Shown: positions 1-9,916 of the stretch, piece by piece
How the letters are laid out: each line of letters starts with the position of its first letter
Position numbering within the stretch: position 1 is the first letter of the stretch
Assembly: GCA_002723275.1 (NCBI GenBank)
Contig: PBNZ01000041.1
Span: 1-42,113 of the forward strand
Length of the DNA: 42,113 nt
Source of the DNA: Planctomycetaceae bacterium
Lineage (GTDB): Bacteria > Planctomycetota > Planctomycetia > Pirellulales > Pirellulaceae
Direction of reading: 5' to 3'
Notes under the pieces: generated by a model
Seen by the model: the letters and a program-made list of their open reading frames with translations, nothing else
Databases searched by the model: none
Told to the model about the DNA's origin: nothing
Position numbers and translations under genes: made by a program

Positions 1-75
1 CGAGAGCACCACGAACGAGAGCACCACGAACGAGAGCACCACGAACGAGAGCACCACGAACGAGAGCACCACGAA
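1..75 (+). repeat. 15-bp tandem repeat, 5 perfect copies, in frame
   Basis: The unit CGAGAGCACCACGAA occurs five times without a mismatch and touches the left window edge, so the true copy number is unknown. The unit length is a multiple of three and encodes REHHE inside the partial coding region, so copy-number change would alter protein length without shifting frame. Perfect identity, including third codon positions, suggests recent expansion by slippage. Confidence 0.95.
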
Positions 76-495
76 CAAGAAGTCATGGAATTAAAGGAGC
101 ATCTTGAAAAACTTCAATCAGAAGAACGGGAACTTAAGGAACGTGGAGCTGAAGAGGAACACCTTGACGATTTGCGACATGAAATCGAACGAGTCAAACG
201 CCATCTCCATGAAGTAATCCACGCTCATCGCCGCGATCACCAAGGTCCCAACGGTGACATCGAACGACGCCTCGAGCACATGCGGGCCGCCGCCGAACAT
301 CTCCATCACGCTGGCCTACATGACGTTTCAAATCATGTCATCGAAAGAATCCATGCTGTGGAACGCGAGATGCACCATCATCGCGATCACCACGAGGACA
401 ATCCGATTCACGTGATCATGCGACAGCTCGAAGAGATGCGACACGAAATGGGTCGCATGCGAGAGGAAATCAATGATCTAAGAGAGAACAGATAG
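1..495 (+). CDS. His/Glu-rich coiled-coil protein, 5' end outside window
   Basis: The reading frame is open from the first base of the window, so the N-terminus and true start are missing; the first in-frame ATG at 85 is probably internal. The first 25 visible residues are five perfect copies of the pentapeptide REHHE. The rest is strongly charged (Glu, Arg, His, Lys) with heptad-like spacing, ending in a segment around 'RQLEEMRHEMGRMREEIN' that should form a coiled coil. No enzyme motif is visible. The dense histidines could bind metal, but that is inference. A TAG stop ends the gene 57 bp before the next gene on the same strand. I do not recognise a named family. Confidence 0.8.
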   Translation, partial: REHHEREHHEREHHEREHHEREHHEQEVMELKEHLEKLQSEERELKERGAEEEHLDDLRHEIERVKRHLHEVIHAHRRDHQGPNGDIERRLEHMRAAAEHLHHAGLHDVSNHVIERIHAVEREMHHHRDHHEDNPIHVIMRQLEEMRHEMGRMREEINDLRENR

Positions 496-552
496 GTTTT
501 ACTCGCAACAATCGAGCCAGTGTAGAACTGATTTATTCCAGAGGGATCTGTC

Positions 553-1821
553 ATGATTACGAGACTCGCCTTAGTTTGCATTACTCTACTCTCCATCTCC
601 AGTTTCGCCCTGGGTGAAGAACAAGTTCTTTTCAACTTTGAGGGATCGAATGCTGCGAATGCCTGGCAGGCAGTCAATGATGGCGTGATGGGCGGTCGCT
701 CAGTCGGGCGTTTCAAGATCACAAAAGACAAGAACCTGGAATTCTTCGGAACGCTCTCGCTGGAAAACAACGGCGGCTTTGCCTCAGTCAGAGCTCGGGG
801 CAAAGCTCTTGGGCTCAGCAAGGATGACGTGATTGTAGCTCGAGTTCGAGGTGACGGCCGAACTTACAATTTCAATCTCTATCCTCCGAGAGGTCAAAAC
901 CGATATTCCTATCGGCAATCCTTCAAGACCCAGAAGGACAAGTGGATCGAAGTCAGGTTTCCGATGGACAAGTTTGTCACGACCTGGCGTGGCCGAACGT
1001 TTCCCAATGAAAAACTCAATCCAAGTCAAATCGCCGGGCTAGGTTTCCTGCTGGGCGACAAGAAACCGGGGCCTTTCCAACTTGACGTTGCCTGGATCAA
1101 AGTGGGTTTGCCGATTGATGAGATTTCAAACGTCCAATGCGAAGGAACCTACGCCAAACATTTGCAAGGCGTCTGCACCGACCAAGATTCAATTTACTGG
1201 TGCTTTACGACGGAATTGGTGAAAACGGATCTCCAAGGTAAACGATTGAAGCAGATTCCTGTCGTCGATCATCATGGAGATCTTTGCTTTCACGACGGAA
1301 AACTTTATGTAGCGGTCAACCTAGGCAAGTTCAATGATCTCGAGGGCAACGCCGACTCGTGGGTTTACGTCTACGATGCTGAAACGCTGCAAGAGCTGGC
1401 ACGACATGAAACTCAAGAGGCATTTCATGGGGCGGGTGGCATCGGTTACCGAGACGGACATTTTTTTGTTGTTGGTGGGCTGCCCGCTACGATCGATGAA
1501 AACTATGTCTACGAATACGACGAGAAATTCAACTTCCTCAAGAAGCACACGATCAAGAGCGGGCATACTCACCTGGGAATCCAAACCGCGACGTTCGCTC
1601 ATAATTCATGGTGGTTCGGCTGCTATGGTGAACCCAAGATCTTGTTGGTGACCGATGCCAATTTCCAATTAAAAGGCCGTTATGAGATCGATTGTTCTTT
1701 AGGAGTTGAGGGGCTTCCCGGGGGGCGTTTACTGGTAGCAAGCGGCCCATGTCAGGCGGGACAAGGCTGCATTGGCCGCGTCAAGACAGCGACGCCGGAT
1801 GAACGTCTAGGATTCAAGTGA
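553..1821 (+). CDS. Exported CIA30-like domain / beta-propeller fusion protein
   Basis: The 422-aa protein starts with a hydrophobic signal peptide (about residues 1-21, ending near 'FALGEE'). Residues about 24-190 resemble the NADH:ubiquinone oxidoreductase intermediate-associated protein 30 (CIA30) fold, with the signature 'VNDGVMGGRS', a beta-sandwich related to carbohydrate-binding modules. Residues about 195-422 contain repeated beta-strand motifs (for example 'GVCTDQDSIYWCFTTELVKTD' and 'DLCFHDGKLYVAVN') typical of a propeller of the kind that reports substrate binding. The ATG at 553 follows a GAGGGA sequence at good spacing. The protein probably acts outside the cytoplasm on or near a carbohydrate ligand; the exact role is unknown. 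The fusion reading is based on motif recognition only. Confidence 0.75.
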   Translation: MITRLALVCITLLSISSFALGEEQVLFNFEGSNAANAWQAVNDGVMGGRSVGRFKITKDKNLEFFGTLSLENNGGFASVRARGKALGLSKDDVIVARVRGDGRTYNFNLYPPRGQNRYSYRQSFKTQKDKWIEVRFPMDKFVTTWRGRTFPNEKLNPSQIAGLGFLLGDKKPGPFQLDVAWIKVGLPIDEISNVQCEGTYAKHLQGVCTDQDSIYWCFTTELVKTDLQGKRLKQIPVVDHHGDLCFHDGKLYVAVNLGKFNDLEGNADSWVYVYDAETLQELARHETQEAFHGAGGIGYRDGHFFVVGGLPATIDENYVYEYDEKFNFLKKHTIKSGHTHLGIQTATFAHNSWWFGCYGEPKILLVTDANFQLKGRYEIDCSLGVEGLPGGRLLVASGPCQAGQGCIGRVKTATPDERLGFK

Positions 1822-1874
1822 TCAGCCCTGCATCCGATCCGTTAAAGCGATTCACAATCCGAAGGTATGAATCC

Positions 1875-2259
1875 ATGAACCCCCTGCTTGCTTGCCTCGC
1901 ATTTTTCACAATGACAAATCTCACGGTCGGCGGAACCGGCTATGAGGTCACGGCCCAACAGGATGGAAAACCTGTCACCTACATGGTCAATTTCGGAGGC
2001 GAATTTAACTTCGAACAATACACCGCCTACGATCCCGTTTCAAAAAAAATTCATTTATTTGCAATGGCCACGAAATGCCGACGTTCCCAAATCGGTCAGC
2101 CAAGTCTGGGATCATGATTCGGGTCAAACCATCAAGCTCTATCAGTTTCCTGACATCAAGCATCCTCTGCCGGTTATCCCATCAATGGAGGCCATGAAGT
2201 TTTGCCCAGCCACAGGAGACGGGAATTTCAAGGCAAAACCTGTGATCGCCTACGATTGA
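1875..2259 (+). pseudogene. Small secreted protein gene frameshifted at an A8 tract
   Basis: The ATG at 1875 follows GAAGG at about 9 nt and opens a frame with a signal peptide ('MNPLLACLAFFTMTNLTVGG'). The frame runs through '...AYDPVSKK' to an A8 tract at 2042-2049 and then degenerates to a stop at 2117. Removing one A continues the protein in the other frame as 'FIYLQWPRNADVP...QVWDHDSGQTI...KPVIAYD' to the stop at 2257-2259, giving about 127 residues that look coherent across the junction. This is either a real single-base frameshift, a homopolymer sequencing error, or slippage-dependent expression. The domain is not one I recognise. A short inverted repeat (GATCGCCT/AGGCGATC, 2244-2251 and 2267-2274) overlaps the end. 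Confidence 0.7.
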
Positions 2260-2288
2260 TTAAAGGAGGCGATCCTGAAATCGCTCGC

Positions 2289-3746
2289 CTACTTTTCACG
2301 CGCAGCTTGAGCTGACTCCTCAACTTGCTTCAAGGCCGTACGCATCTTCGTGAGTATATTGGCGTGGGTGGTCCGATCAGCCAGATTCGTTTCTTCGGTC
2401 GGATCACGTTCAAGATCATATAGCTCTTCGCCTACTGGCCATTGCGTATAGCGCCATCGTTTCGTGCGGATTGCCTTCCCTAATTGCCGGCGACGAGATA
2501 CCACCGTGTACGCATACTTTCTAACCGTTTCATCCGGATCTTCGAGGTTTCCGACAAGGCTAATTCCTTGCAGATCGGCAGGGGGTTCAACATCACACAA
2601 CTCCGCCAGCGTCGGGAACAGATCAACCAGTTCGACCAATTCCTCAGACACCGCGCCGGGCGTCGTCTTGCCTGGAACACGGATGATCAGTGGAACTCGG
2701 GCACAGTTTTCAAACAGCATGACCTTGCCCCACATAAACTTCTCGCCCAACGAATAGCCATGATCTGATACCAGTACCACAATCGTATCGTCCCAGTGGC
2801 CGGTTTGCTTAAGCGCGTCAAAGATGAGTCCTATTTGCGCATCGACAAAAGAAATACAAGCGTGATAGGCTTGCATATACTCTCGACGCAACTTGTCATT
2901 TTCGACTCCGAATTCAAAACCAAAGCCTCCATATCTTTTTGTCTGTGCGTACTCTGAAACCTGCTCCCAAAACTTCAACGATGCCGGCTGAAATTTCAAT
3001 TCTTCTTGCGGATAGAGATCAAAATATTTATCGGGAGCCAAAAACGGTACATGTGGTTTGTGAATACCGCAGGCCATGAAGAAAGGCTTGTCGCCAAATT
3101 CTTTTTCCTGGAGCCAGGTGATGATTTGCCGCGCATTGCGACCATCCTTGTGCTGTTCATCTCGTAAACCCGAAGGGCCATATCCTGGTTGTTGACCTCG
3201 AGTCTGCTTGGCAATGGTTGGGTAAAACTCGCGCCACGCGCGGCGACCCCTACCACGTTCGATCGAACCGTTCTCTGCTTCAAAATTTTCGCGAATCGGC
3301 GTCACAAAGGGCATTTCATCGTTCGAGAATCGCTCGTTCCGATGCCAGGCCAATTCTCCAGGATCGAATTCCAAATTATGAAACACCTTGCCGACTGCTC
3401 CCGTCCAATAGCCCGACTCTTTGAACCGTTGAGGTAACGAAGGAGTTCCCGGCCGCGTCTCACGAATTTCGATTCGGTTGTTAAGCACGCCGGTTGATTG
3501 GGGGTAGAGTCCGTATAAGAACGAAGCTCGCGAAGGCCCGCAGACGGGATACTGGCAATAGGCACGGCGGTAGGTCAATCCCGCAGCGGCCAGCTGATCA
3601 AAGGCCGGTGTCTTGATGTCAGAATAACCAGAGGTCGAGACATGGGTGTTCAGATCATCGCAGACGATGAACAACACGTTAGGACGAGCCATAGCTATCG
3701 CAGGTAAGCCGACCAGAATCGCAATCAAACAGTTACAGATTCGCAT
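2289..3746 (-). CDS. Exported sulfatase, iduronate-2-sulfatase-like
   Basis: The 485-aa enzyme would hydrolyse sulfate esters on sulfated glycans. I chose the ATG at 3746 because it begins a signal peptide (residues 1-20, 'CLIAILVGLPAIAMA') followed directly by the sulfatase opening 'RPNVLFIVCDDLN'; the frame extends upstream to 4013 but that part is not sulfatase-like. Asp30-Asp31 are expected metal ligands. The CxPSR active-site motif is C69-G-P-S-R73, where Cys is converted to formylglycine. Later 'HKPHVPFLAP' and 'VLVSDHGYSLGEK' supply further expected catalytic and metal-binding residues. The arrangement matches the S1 iduronate-2-sulfatase-like subgroup. It is transcribed divergently from the Gfo/Idh/MocA gene. 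The substrate cannot be told from sequence. Confidence 0.93.
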   Translation of the reverse strand: MRICNCLIAILVGLPAIAMARPNVLFIVCDDLNTHVSTSGYSDIKTPAFDQLAAAGLTYRRAYCQYPVCGPSRASFLYGLYPQSTGVLNNRIEIRETRPGTPSLPQRFKESGYWTGAVGKVFHNLEFDPGELAWHRNERFSNDEMPFVTPIRENFEAENGSIERGRGRRAWREFYPTIAKQTRGQQPGYGPSGLRDEQHKDGRNARQIITWLQEKEFGDKPFFMACGIHKPHVPFLAPDKYFDLYPQEELKFQPASLKFWEQVSEYAQTKRYGGFGFEFGVENDKLRREYMQAYHACISFVDAQIGLIFDALKQTGHWDDTIVVLVSDHGYSLGEKFMWGKVMLFENCARVPLIIRVPGKTTPGAVSEELVELVDLFPTLAELCDVEPPADLQGISLVGNLEDPDETVRKYAYTVVSRRRQLGKAIRTKRWRYTQWPVGEELYDLERDPTEETNLADRTTHANILTKMRTALKQVEESAQAAREK

Positions 3747-4061
3747 CTCATCTACTCTTTTCTGACATAAGAACGCATTTGAGCGGCCAATTGATTGCCC
3801 CAGCATTAACCACCCCCACTCTAGGGAACTTCCTGTTTTGTCACAACTATTTGAACAGAACACCATGAAGCAAAGTGAGGTAAAATTCCTGCACGGCCGA
3901 TACTTCTGTTGAGCGAATTTCTCTTGAGTGCATATCGAGTCGCCATTCGCAAAAATTCCGTAGTTCACAGGTCGCTCGGGATAGCTTCCGGCAGAACTCA
4001 AGACTAAACTCAAGCCTGTCGGAATTATGCGATGCCTAAAAATACACGAGGAATATCAACC
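3747..4061. other. Divergent intergenic region
   Basis: This stretch separates the start sites of the sulfatase (minus) and the Gfo/Idh/MocA gene (plus) and must carry both promoters. The sulfatase frame remains open across most of it, but the translation is not sulfatase-like and has no better ribosome site. I see no convincing consensus promoter or operator. Confidence 0.5.
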
Positions 4062-5414
4062 ATGGATCGACGCGAGTTTTTGCAAACCGGAATCGGCGCA
4101 GCTGCTTCACTAACCGCATTGAACGCGGGCCTTTACGCCGCAGCAGGTGACAAACCGCTACGAGTCGGCCTCATTGGCTGTGGTTGGTATGGCAAAACCG
4201 ATCTCTTCCACCTTATGCAAGTTGCTCCGGTCGAGGTAGTTGGTTTATGCGACGTTGACAAGAACGCAACGGAAGAAGCCGCAAAGCTGGTTGCGGGGCG
4301 ACAAGCCTCCGGGAAGCGTCCTCCGATGTTTGGCGACTACCGAGATTTGCTCGCGCAACAAAAGCCCGAAATTGCAGTGATTGGCACGCCTGACCACTGG
4401 CATTGTTTACCGATGGTTGATGCCTGCAAAGCTGGCGCGGACGTCTATGTCCAAAAACCGATCAGTTACGATGTGGTTGAAGGTGAGGCAATGGTAGCTG
4501 CGGCACGCAAGTATAACCGTACCGCACAGGTCGGCCTGCAACGTCGCAGCACCAAACATCTCATGGATGCTCGAGATCGCTACATTCGTTCAGGCAAACT
4601 TGGCAAAGTCGCCGCGATCGACATCCACAGTTATTACGGATCGCCGAGTGATTTCCCTCCAGCGGAAAAGCCTCCGGCCAACATGGACTGGGATATGTTC
4701 GTCGGTCCGGCTGACTGGCGCGACTACAGCCCCGGCATTCATCCTCGACGCTGGCGTGCATGTCGAGAGTTCAGTAATGGCCAGACTGGGGACCTTTGCG
4801 TTCACCTGCTCGATCTCGTTCGATACTATTTCGATCTGGGGTGGCCCAAGTCGATCTCAGCAACCGGCGGAATTCTCATGCGTTCGCCCGGCACCAATAT
4901 CAATACCCATGACACGCAGACGGCGTTGTTCGACTACGACGACATGCATATCGTCTGGACACAACGTAACTGGGGCGAAAACCCGGAACCCGATTATCCG
5001 TGGGGCGTCACACTCTACGGTGAAAAAGGAACACTCAAGATCAGTGTATGGCAGTACCACTTTTATCCGAAAAATGGTGGAGCTGTGGAAACCGCTAAGG
5101 CATATGAAGAAAGAGAAAAATATCCAGAGGACGTGGCGCATAAAGAGACGGAGCTGTTTGCAGCCGCTGCGACTCGAGCCCACATGAAGAACTTCCTCGA
5201 AGCCAGGCAAGAAGGGAAAAAACCTGTCGCCGACATCGAAGAAGGTCACATTTCATCCGCCTGCTGCATCCTTGCAAATATGTCGATGGAGCTAGGCCGC
5301 GGCCTGACCTGGGATGCCGAACAGAGCCAGGTTGTTGGCGATGATGAAGCCAACCAACGACTCGCACGTAACTATCGTGGTGACTGGGTTCATCCGACAC
5401 CCGAGAACATTTAA
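4062..5414 (+). CDS. Tat-exported Gfo/Idh/MocA family oxidoreductase
   Basis: This is a 450-aa NAD(P)-dependent sugar oxidoreductase-type protein. I prefer the ATG at 4062 over 4032 because it follows GAGGAA (4048-4053) and gives an N-terminus with the twin-arginine motif 'DRREFLQ' (residues 2-8) and a hydrophobic segment to about residue 28. The Rossmann nucleotide-binding motif is 'GLIGCGWYG' (36-44). 'TPDHWH' (109-114) and 'VQKP' (130-133, the usual EKP position) are the family's conserved cofactor and substrate loop residues in the exported planctomycete branch. The C-terminal half is the alpha/beta substrate domain. It lies divergent from a sulfatase, consistent with degradation of a sulfated or modified polysaccharide; that link is inference. 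Confidence 0.92.
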   Translation: MDRREFLQTGIGAAASLTALNAGLYAAAGDKPLRVGLIGCGWYGKTDLFHLMQVAPVEVVGLCDVDKNATEEAAKLVAGRQASGKRPPMFGDYRDLLAQQKPEIAVIGTPDHWHCLPMVDACKAGADVYVQKPISYDVVEGEAMVAAARKYNRTAQVGLQRRSTKHLMDARDRYIRSGKLGKVAAIDIHSYYGSPSDFPPAEKPPANMDWDMFVGPADWRDYSPGIHPRRWRACREFSNGQTGDLCVHLLDLVRYYFDLGWPKSISATGGILMRSPGTNINTHDTQTALFDYDDMHIVWTQRNWGENPEPDYPWGVTLYGEKGTLKISVWQYHFYPKNGGAVETAKAYEEREKYPEDVAHKETELFAAAATRAHMKNFLEARQEGKKPVADIEEGHISSACCILANMSMELGRGLTWDAEQSQVVGDDEANQRLARNYRGDWVHPTPENI

Positions 5415-5564
5415 TCTCGCGACTTAGGCCCCTTCATGCGAAACAAGCACTGTGGCCAGCCCCTTGGGCGCGGCCTCAGTGCCTAGACGGTTCTCGCCCG
5501 CAGTTGATTCCACGAGAATGCTGCAGCTCTAGTCAAAGAAGCGGAAGACACAGGGGGAACCGAC
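5415..5564. other. Non-coding spacer before DUF2071 remnant
   Basis: This spacer follows the Gfo/Idh/MocA stop. I see no gene, repeat or convincing terminator in it. Together with the remnant that follows, it leaves about 520 bp without an intact gene up to the end of the DUF1080 gene. Confidence 0.5.
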
Positions 5565-5835
5565 ATGAAGGTGCCGAATTCGTGGGCTCATTGATCGTCG
5601 AGTCCTGGCCATCTTTCGAGTTGCTCCGGATGCGTTGCGTCAAATCTTGCCGGCTCCGTTCCGACCGCAGCTCGTCGACGGTTTCGGCATTGCCGGTATC
5701 TGCCTAATTCGACTCAAGCATGCTCGCCCCAAGGGCAGCCCATCGCTGGTTGGGATCAGCTCCGAAAATGCAGCTCACCGAATTGCTGTCGAATGGGATG
5801 CAGGTGGGAAGATTCGATGCGGTGTCGTCTCGAAT
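5565..5835 (+). pseudogene. DUF2071 (YqjF-like) gene remnant
   Basis: Starting from ATG at 5565, the frame reads MKVP and then needs one base skipped at 5577 to continue as 'IRGLIDRRVLAIFRV', 'LRQILPAPFRPQLVDG', 'GIAGICLIRLKHARPKG' and 'GISSENAAHRIAVEWD' up to about 5826. These are the N-terminal signatures of the DUF2071/YqjF family (acetoacetate-decarboxylase-like fold). After '...IRCGV' the similarity stops and none of the expected C-terminal half (about 130 residues) is present. The gene is therefore both frameshifted and truncated. Some of the remnant is an open frame (5578-5934), but it should not be annotated as an intact protein. Confidence 0.72.
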
Positions 5836-5933
5836 ACCATTAGGACAAAAGGTTATCGAGCCCTTTGCCCAGCCTCCAAGCGAACTCAAACAGTTCGCTT
5901 GTCAGTCTCGCATTCAGCTGCTGCGAGACTGAA

Positions 5934-7214
5934 TTAATCGACTTTGTTGACTTCGAGAATCCGCAGATTACGGAATTTAATGTCGTTTGGCTCACCATGA
6001 TCTTGGAATCCAATATAGCCCTCCAGCGGACGATCCTTCATGGGACCTTTATCGAGCATCGTGTCCACGATGAGTTCCCCATTCAATTCCACTTGAAGAT
6101 GGCTACCGATACAGGTTACGACCATTCGGTTCCATTCATGGGGAGGGCGAGACATGTTCTTTGATGCGCCTACCGTACGGATAATTCCACCATGGTCATG
6201 CGCGGTCAGCTTCCCTGCTTTCTTCGATGAATCAAGGATCTGCGCTTCAATGCCTTGTTCAACAGGATCGTTTCGATCTCCCACGCGGAAATAGACCCCG
6301 CTATTACCGCCGGGCGGATAGGAATATTCGACATCCAGAACAAAATCTTTGTATTTCCGAGTCGTCCACAAGTAGTCGCCATAGCGCTGCCAACCTTTTT
6401 CGCCGTCGCGAGGTTGAATCAGAAGGGAACCATCATCCTGAGGCAACCAGTTCCCGGTGGTCTCCCAACCTTCCAGGTCCTTGCCATTGTAGAGTTCGGC
6501 GAAGTTGCTTAAATCGCGCAGCTTTAGATTTCGCCAACTGACTTCATAAGGACCTTGCCCTCGTCCAATCCCATGCACTTGAAGTCCGATAAACCCTTTT
6601 GGGTGTGATTGATAACGCTCATCATGCGTCAGATTTGAAACCTGATGTCCATTGAGCCATGTTTGTATCTGATTGCCGAAGGCGACAATACGATAGTTAT
6701 TCCATTCACCATCTCTGAAATACTTGTGTGCTTTTCGATCGGCATCTGGAGTCATCCACCCTCCCGCAGCTTCCCCATAAACATAGGCAGCAAATCCATC
6801 GATCGAGATTTCAACCTGCGGTCCATTGACGCGGCCTTCCGGTTTGTCATCAATGCTCTGCGATCGGATTTGCACGCCAGAGTTCAGGCGGGGATCAACT
6901 TTAACGTCAAACTGCAATTCAAAATCACCGTAAAGCTGATCCGTACAGAGAAACGAATTGGGGCTACCATCCGACGTCTTACCAACAATTGCATCACCCT
7001 CGACCCGATAGGTGGCTGTGCCATTACGTTGACTCCATCCGGTCAAGTCTTTGCCATTAAAGAGATCGACAAAGCCATGCGACTGTGATTTGACAGCAAC
7101 TTCAGCCTTGGCGTCCGTCTCGTCTGCCTTCACCTTCGACGTGAAACATTTGAGGTTCTGGTTGAACGAAACAACAACAAGCAAAAGCAAAACGCGGGCA
7201 AGAATGGTTTTCAC
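5934..7214 (-). CDS. Exported protein with two DUF1080 domains
   Basis: This protein of about 426 aa has an N-terminal hydrophobic segment ('ILARVLLLLVVVSFN') for export. Two copies of the DUF1080 (3-keto-disaccharide hydrolase / concanavalin-like) domain follow. The first opens with 'FVDLFNGKDLTGW' (about 49-215) and contains 'SGVQIRSQS'; the second opens with 'FAELYNGKDLEGW' (about 235-425) and contains 'NSGVYFRVGD'. There is no ATG near the N-terminus: candidate starts are GTG at 7214, which follows GTGAG, and TTG at 7220. I chose GTG. DUF1080 members are linked to cleavage of 3-keto-glycosides, often near Gfo/Idh/MocA oxidoreductases like the one at 4062, so the two may act in the same sugar pathway. 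The gene sits between two pseudogenes. Confidence 0.88.
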   Translation of the reverse strand: MKTILARVLLLLVVVSFNQNLKCFTSKVKADETDAKAEVAVKSQSHGFVDLFNGKDLTGWSQRNGTATYRVEGDAIVGKTSDGSPNSFLCTDQLYGDFELQFDVKVDPRLNSGVQIRSQSIDDKPEGRVNGPQVEISIDGFAAYVYGEAAGGWMTPDADRKAHKYFRDGEWNNYRIVAFGNQIQTWLNGHQVSNLTHDERYQSHPKGFIGLQVHGIGRGQGPYEVSWRNLKLRDLSNFAELYNGKDLEGWETTGNWLPQDDGSLLIQPRDGEKGWQRYGDYLWTTRKYKDFVLDVEYSYPPGGNSGVYFRVGDRNDPVEQGIEAQILDSSKKAGKLTAHDHGGIIRTVGASKNMSRPPHEWNRMVVTCIGSHLQVELNGELIVDTMLDKGPMKDRPLEGYIGFQDHGEPNDIKFRNLRILEVNKVD

Positions 7215-7416
7215 GGTCAACTCACTTTTAAATTAGGACAATAAAGTCAGCAGCGGGCCTGCAGTTTAATCGATAAAAAATCGTTTGTCATCGATTTCTC
7301 CGGGGGTCTCATAATCCAAGGCGACCAACAGGCCGCCGGGACACTGCAGAAACGCACACCGCCCCCAGAACCGCAGTTTAGCGTTATTCGACGGACGTCG
7401 AGCAAAGCTCTCTGGG

Positions 7417-9522
<2,106 letters not shown>

Positions 9523-9750
9523 ATTCTCTCCGATTTAAGTTCATTGTTCCTTGCAAGCTGCATAACGTGCGTGCTGACGCTTGAAAAGAGGTGAGCTTCG
9601 AGGTGTCTCCCTCTCTTGGCTGATCCACTCCTCATGAAGAAGCCCCTGTGGCTGACTTTCGGCGATCATTGCTGCGAAACGTTTGGCGGACTTTCCCTAC
9701 GCTTCTCGCGTGAAATCTAGGAGAAACTTAATCAATCAAGGAGCAGATCA

Positions 9751-9900
9751 ATGAAAACCGGTCGAAAACTATATTTCGCAGCCGTCGGAATCTTCGTCAG
9801 CCTGCTCGTGGCCAACGCCATGCTCACACGATCCGTGGTGCAGCCTGACGTGCACCAAAATCACTCGATCGACACCTTGGTCGAAGGTTGGAACGAGTGA
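9751..9900 (+). CDS. 49-aa single-pass membrane peptide
   Basis: This short gene has an ATG at 9751 preceded by AAGGAG (9738-9743) at 7 nt, the strongest ribosome binding site in this part of the window. The peptide is 'MKTGRKLYFAAVGIFVSLLV...', with a basic N-terminus, one hydrophobic segment (about residues 7-24) and a short polar tail with several histidines and acidic residues ending 'LVEGWNE'. It could be a membrane-anchored small protein or an uncleaved signal-anchor peptide. It lies between the katG remnant and the convergent gene ending at 9917. I know no family for it. Coding is inferred from the ribosome site, the hydrophobic segment and the clean frame. Confidence 0.65.
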   Translation: MKTGRKLYFAAVGIFVSLLVANAMLTRSVVQPDVHQNHSIDTLVEGWNE

Positions 9901-9916
9901 TAAGGCCGTTTGCGAC

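Noticed and set aside
1-75. CRISPR array
   Set aside because: The 15-bp units are directly adjacent without spacers and are in frame within a coding region.
4567-5187. 206-aa open frame inside the Gfo/Idh/MocA gene
   Set aside because: It is out of frame with a clearly recognised oxidoreductase and contains no domain of its own.
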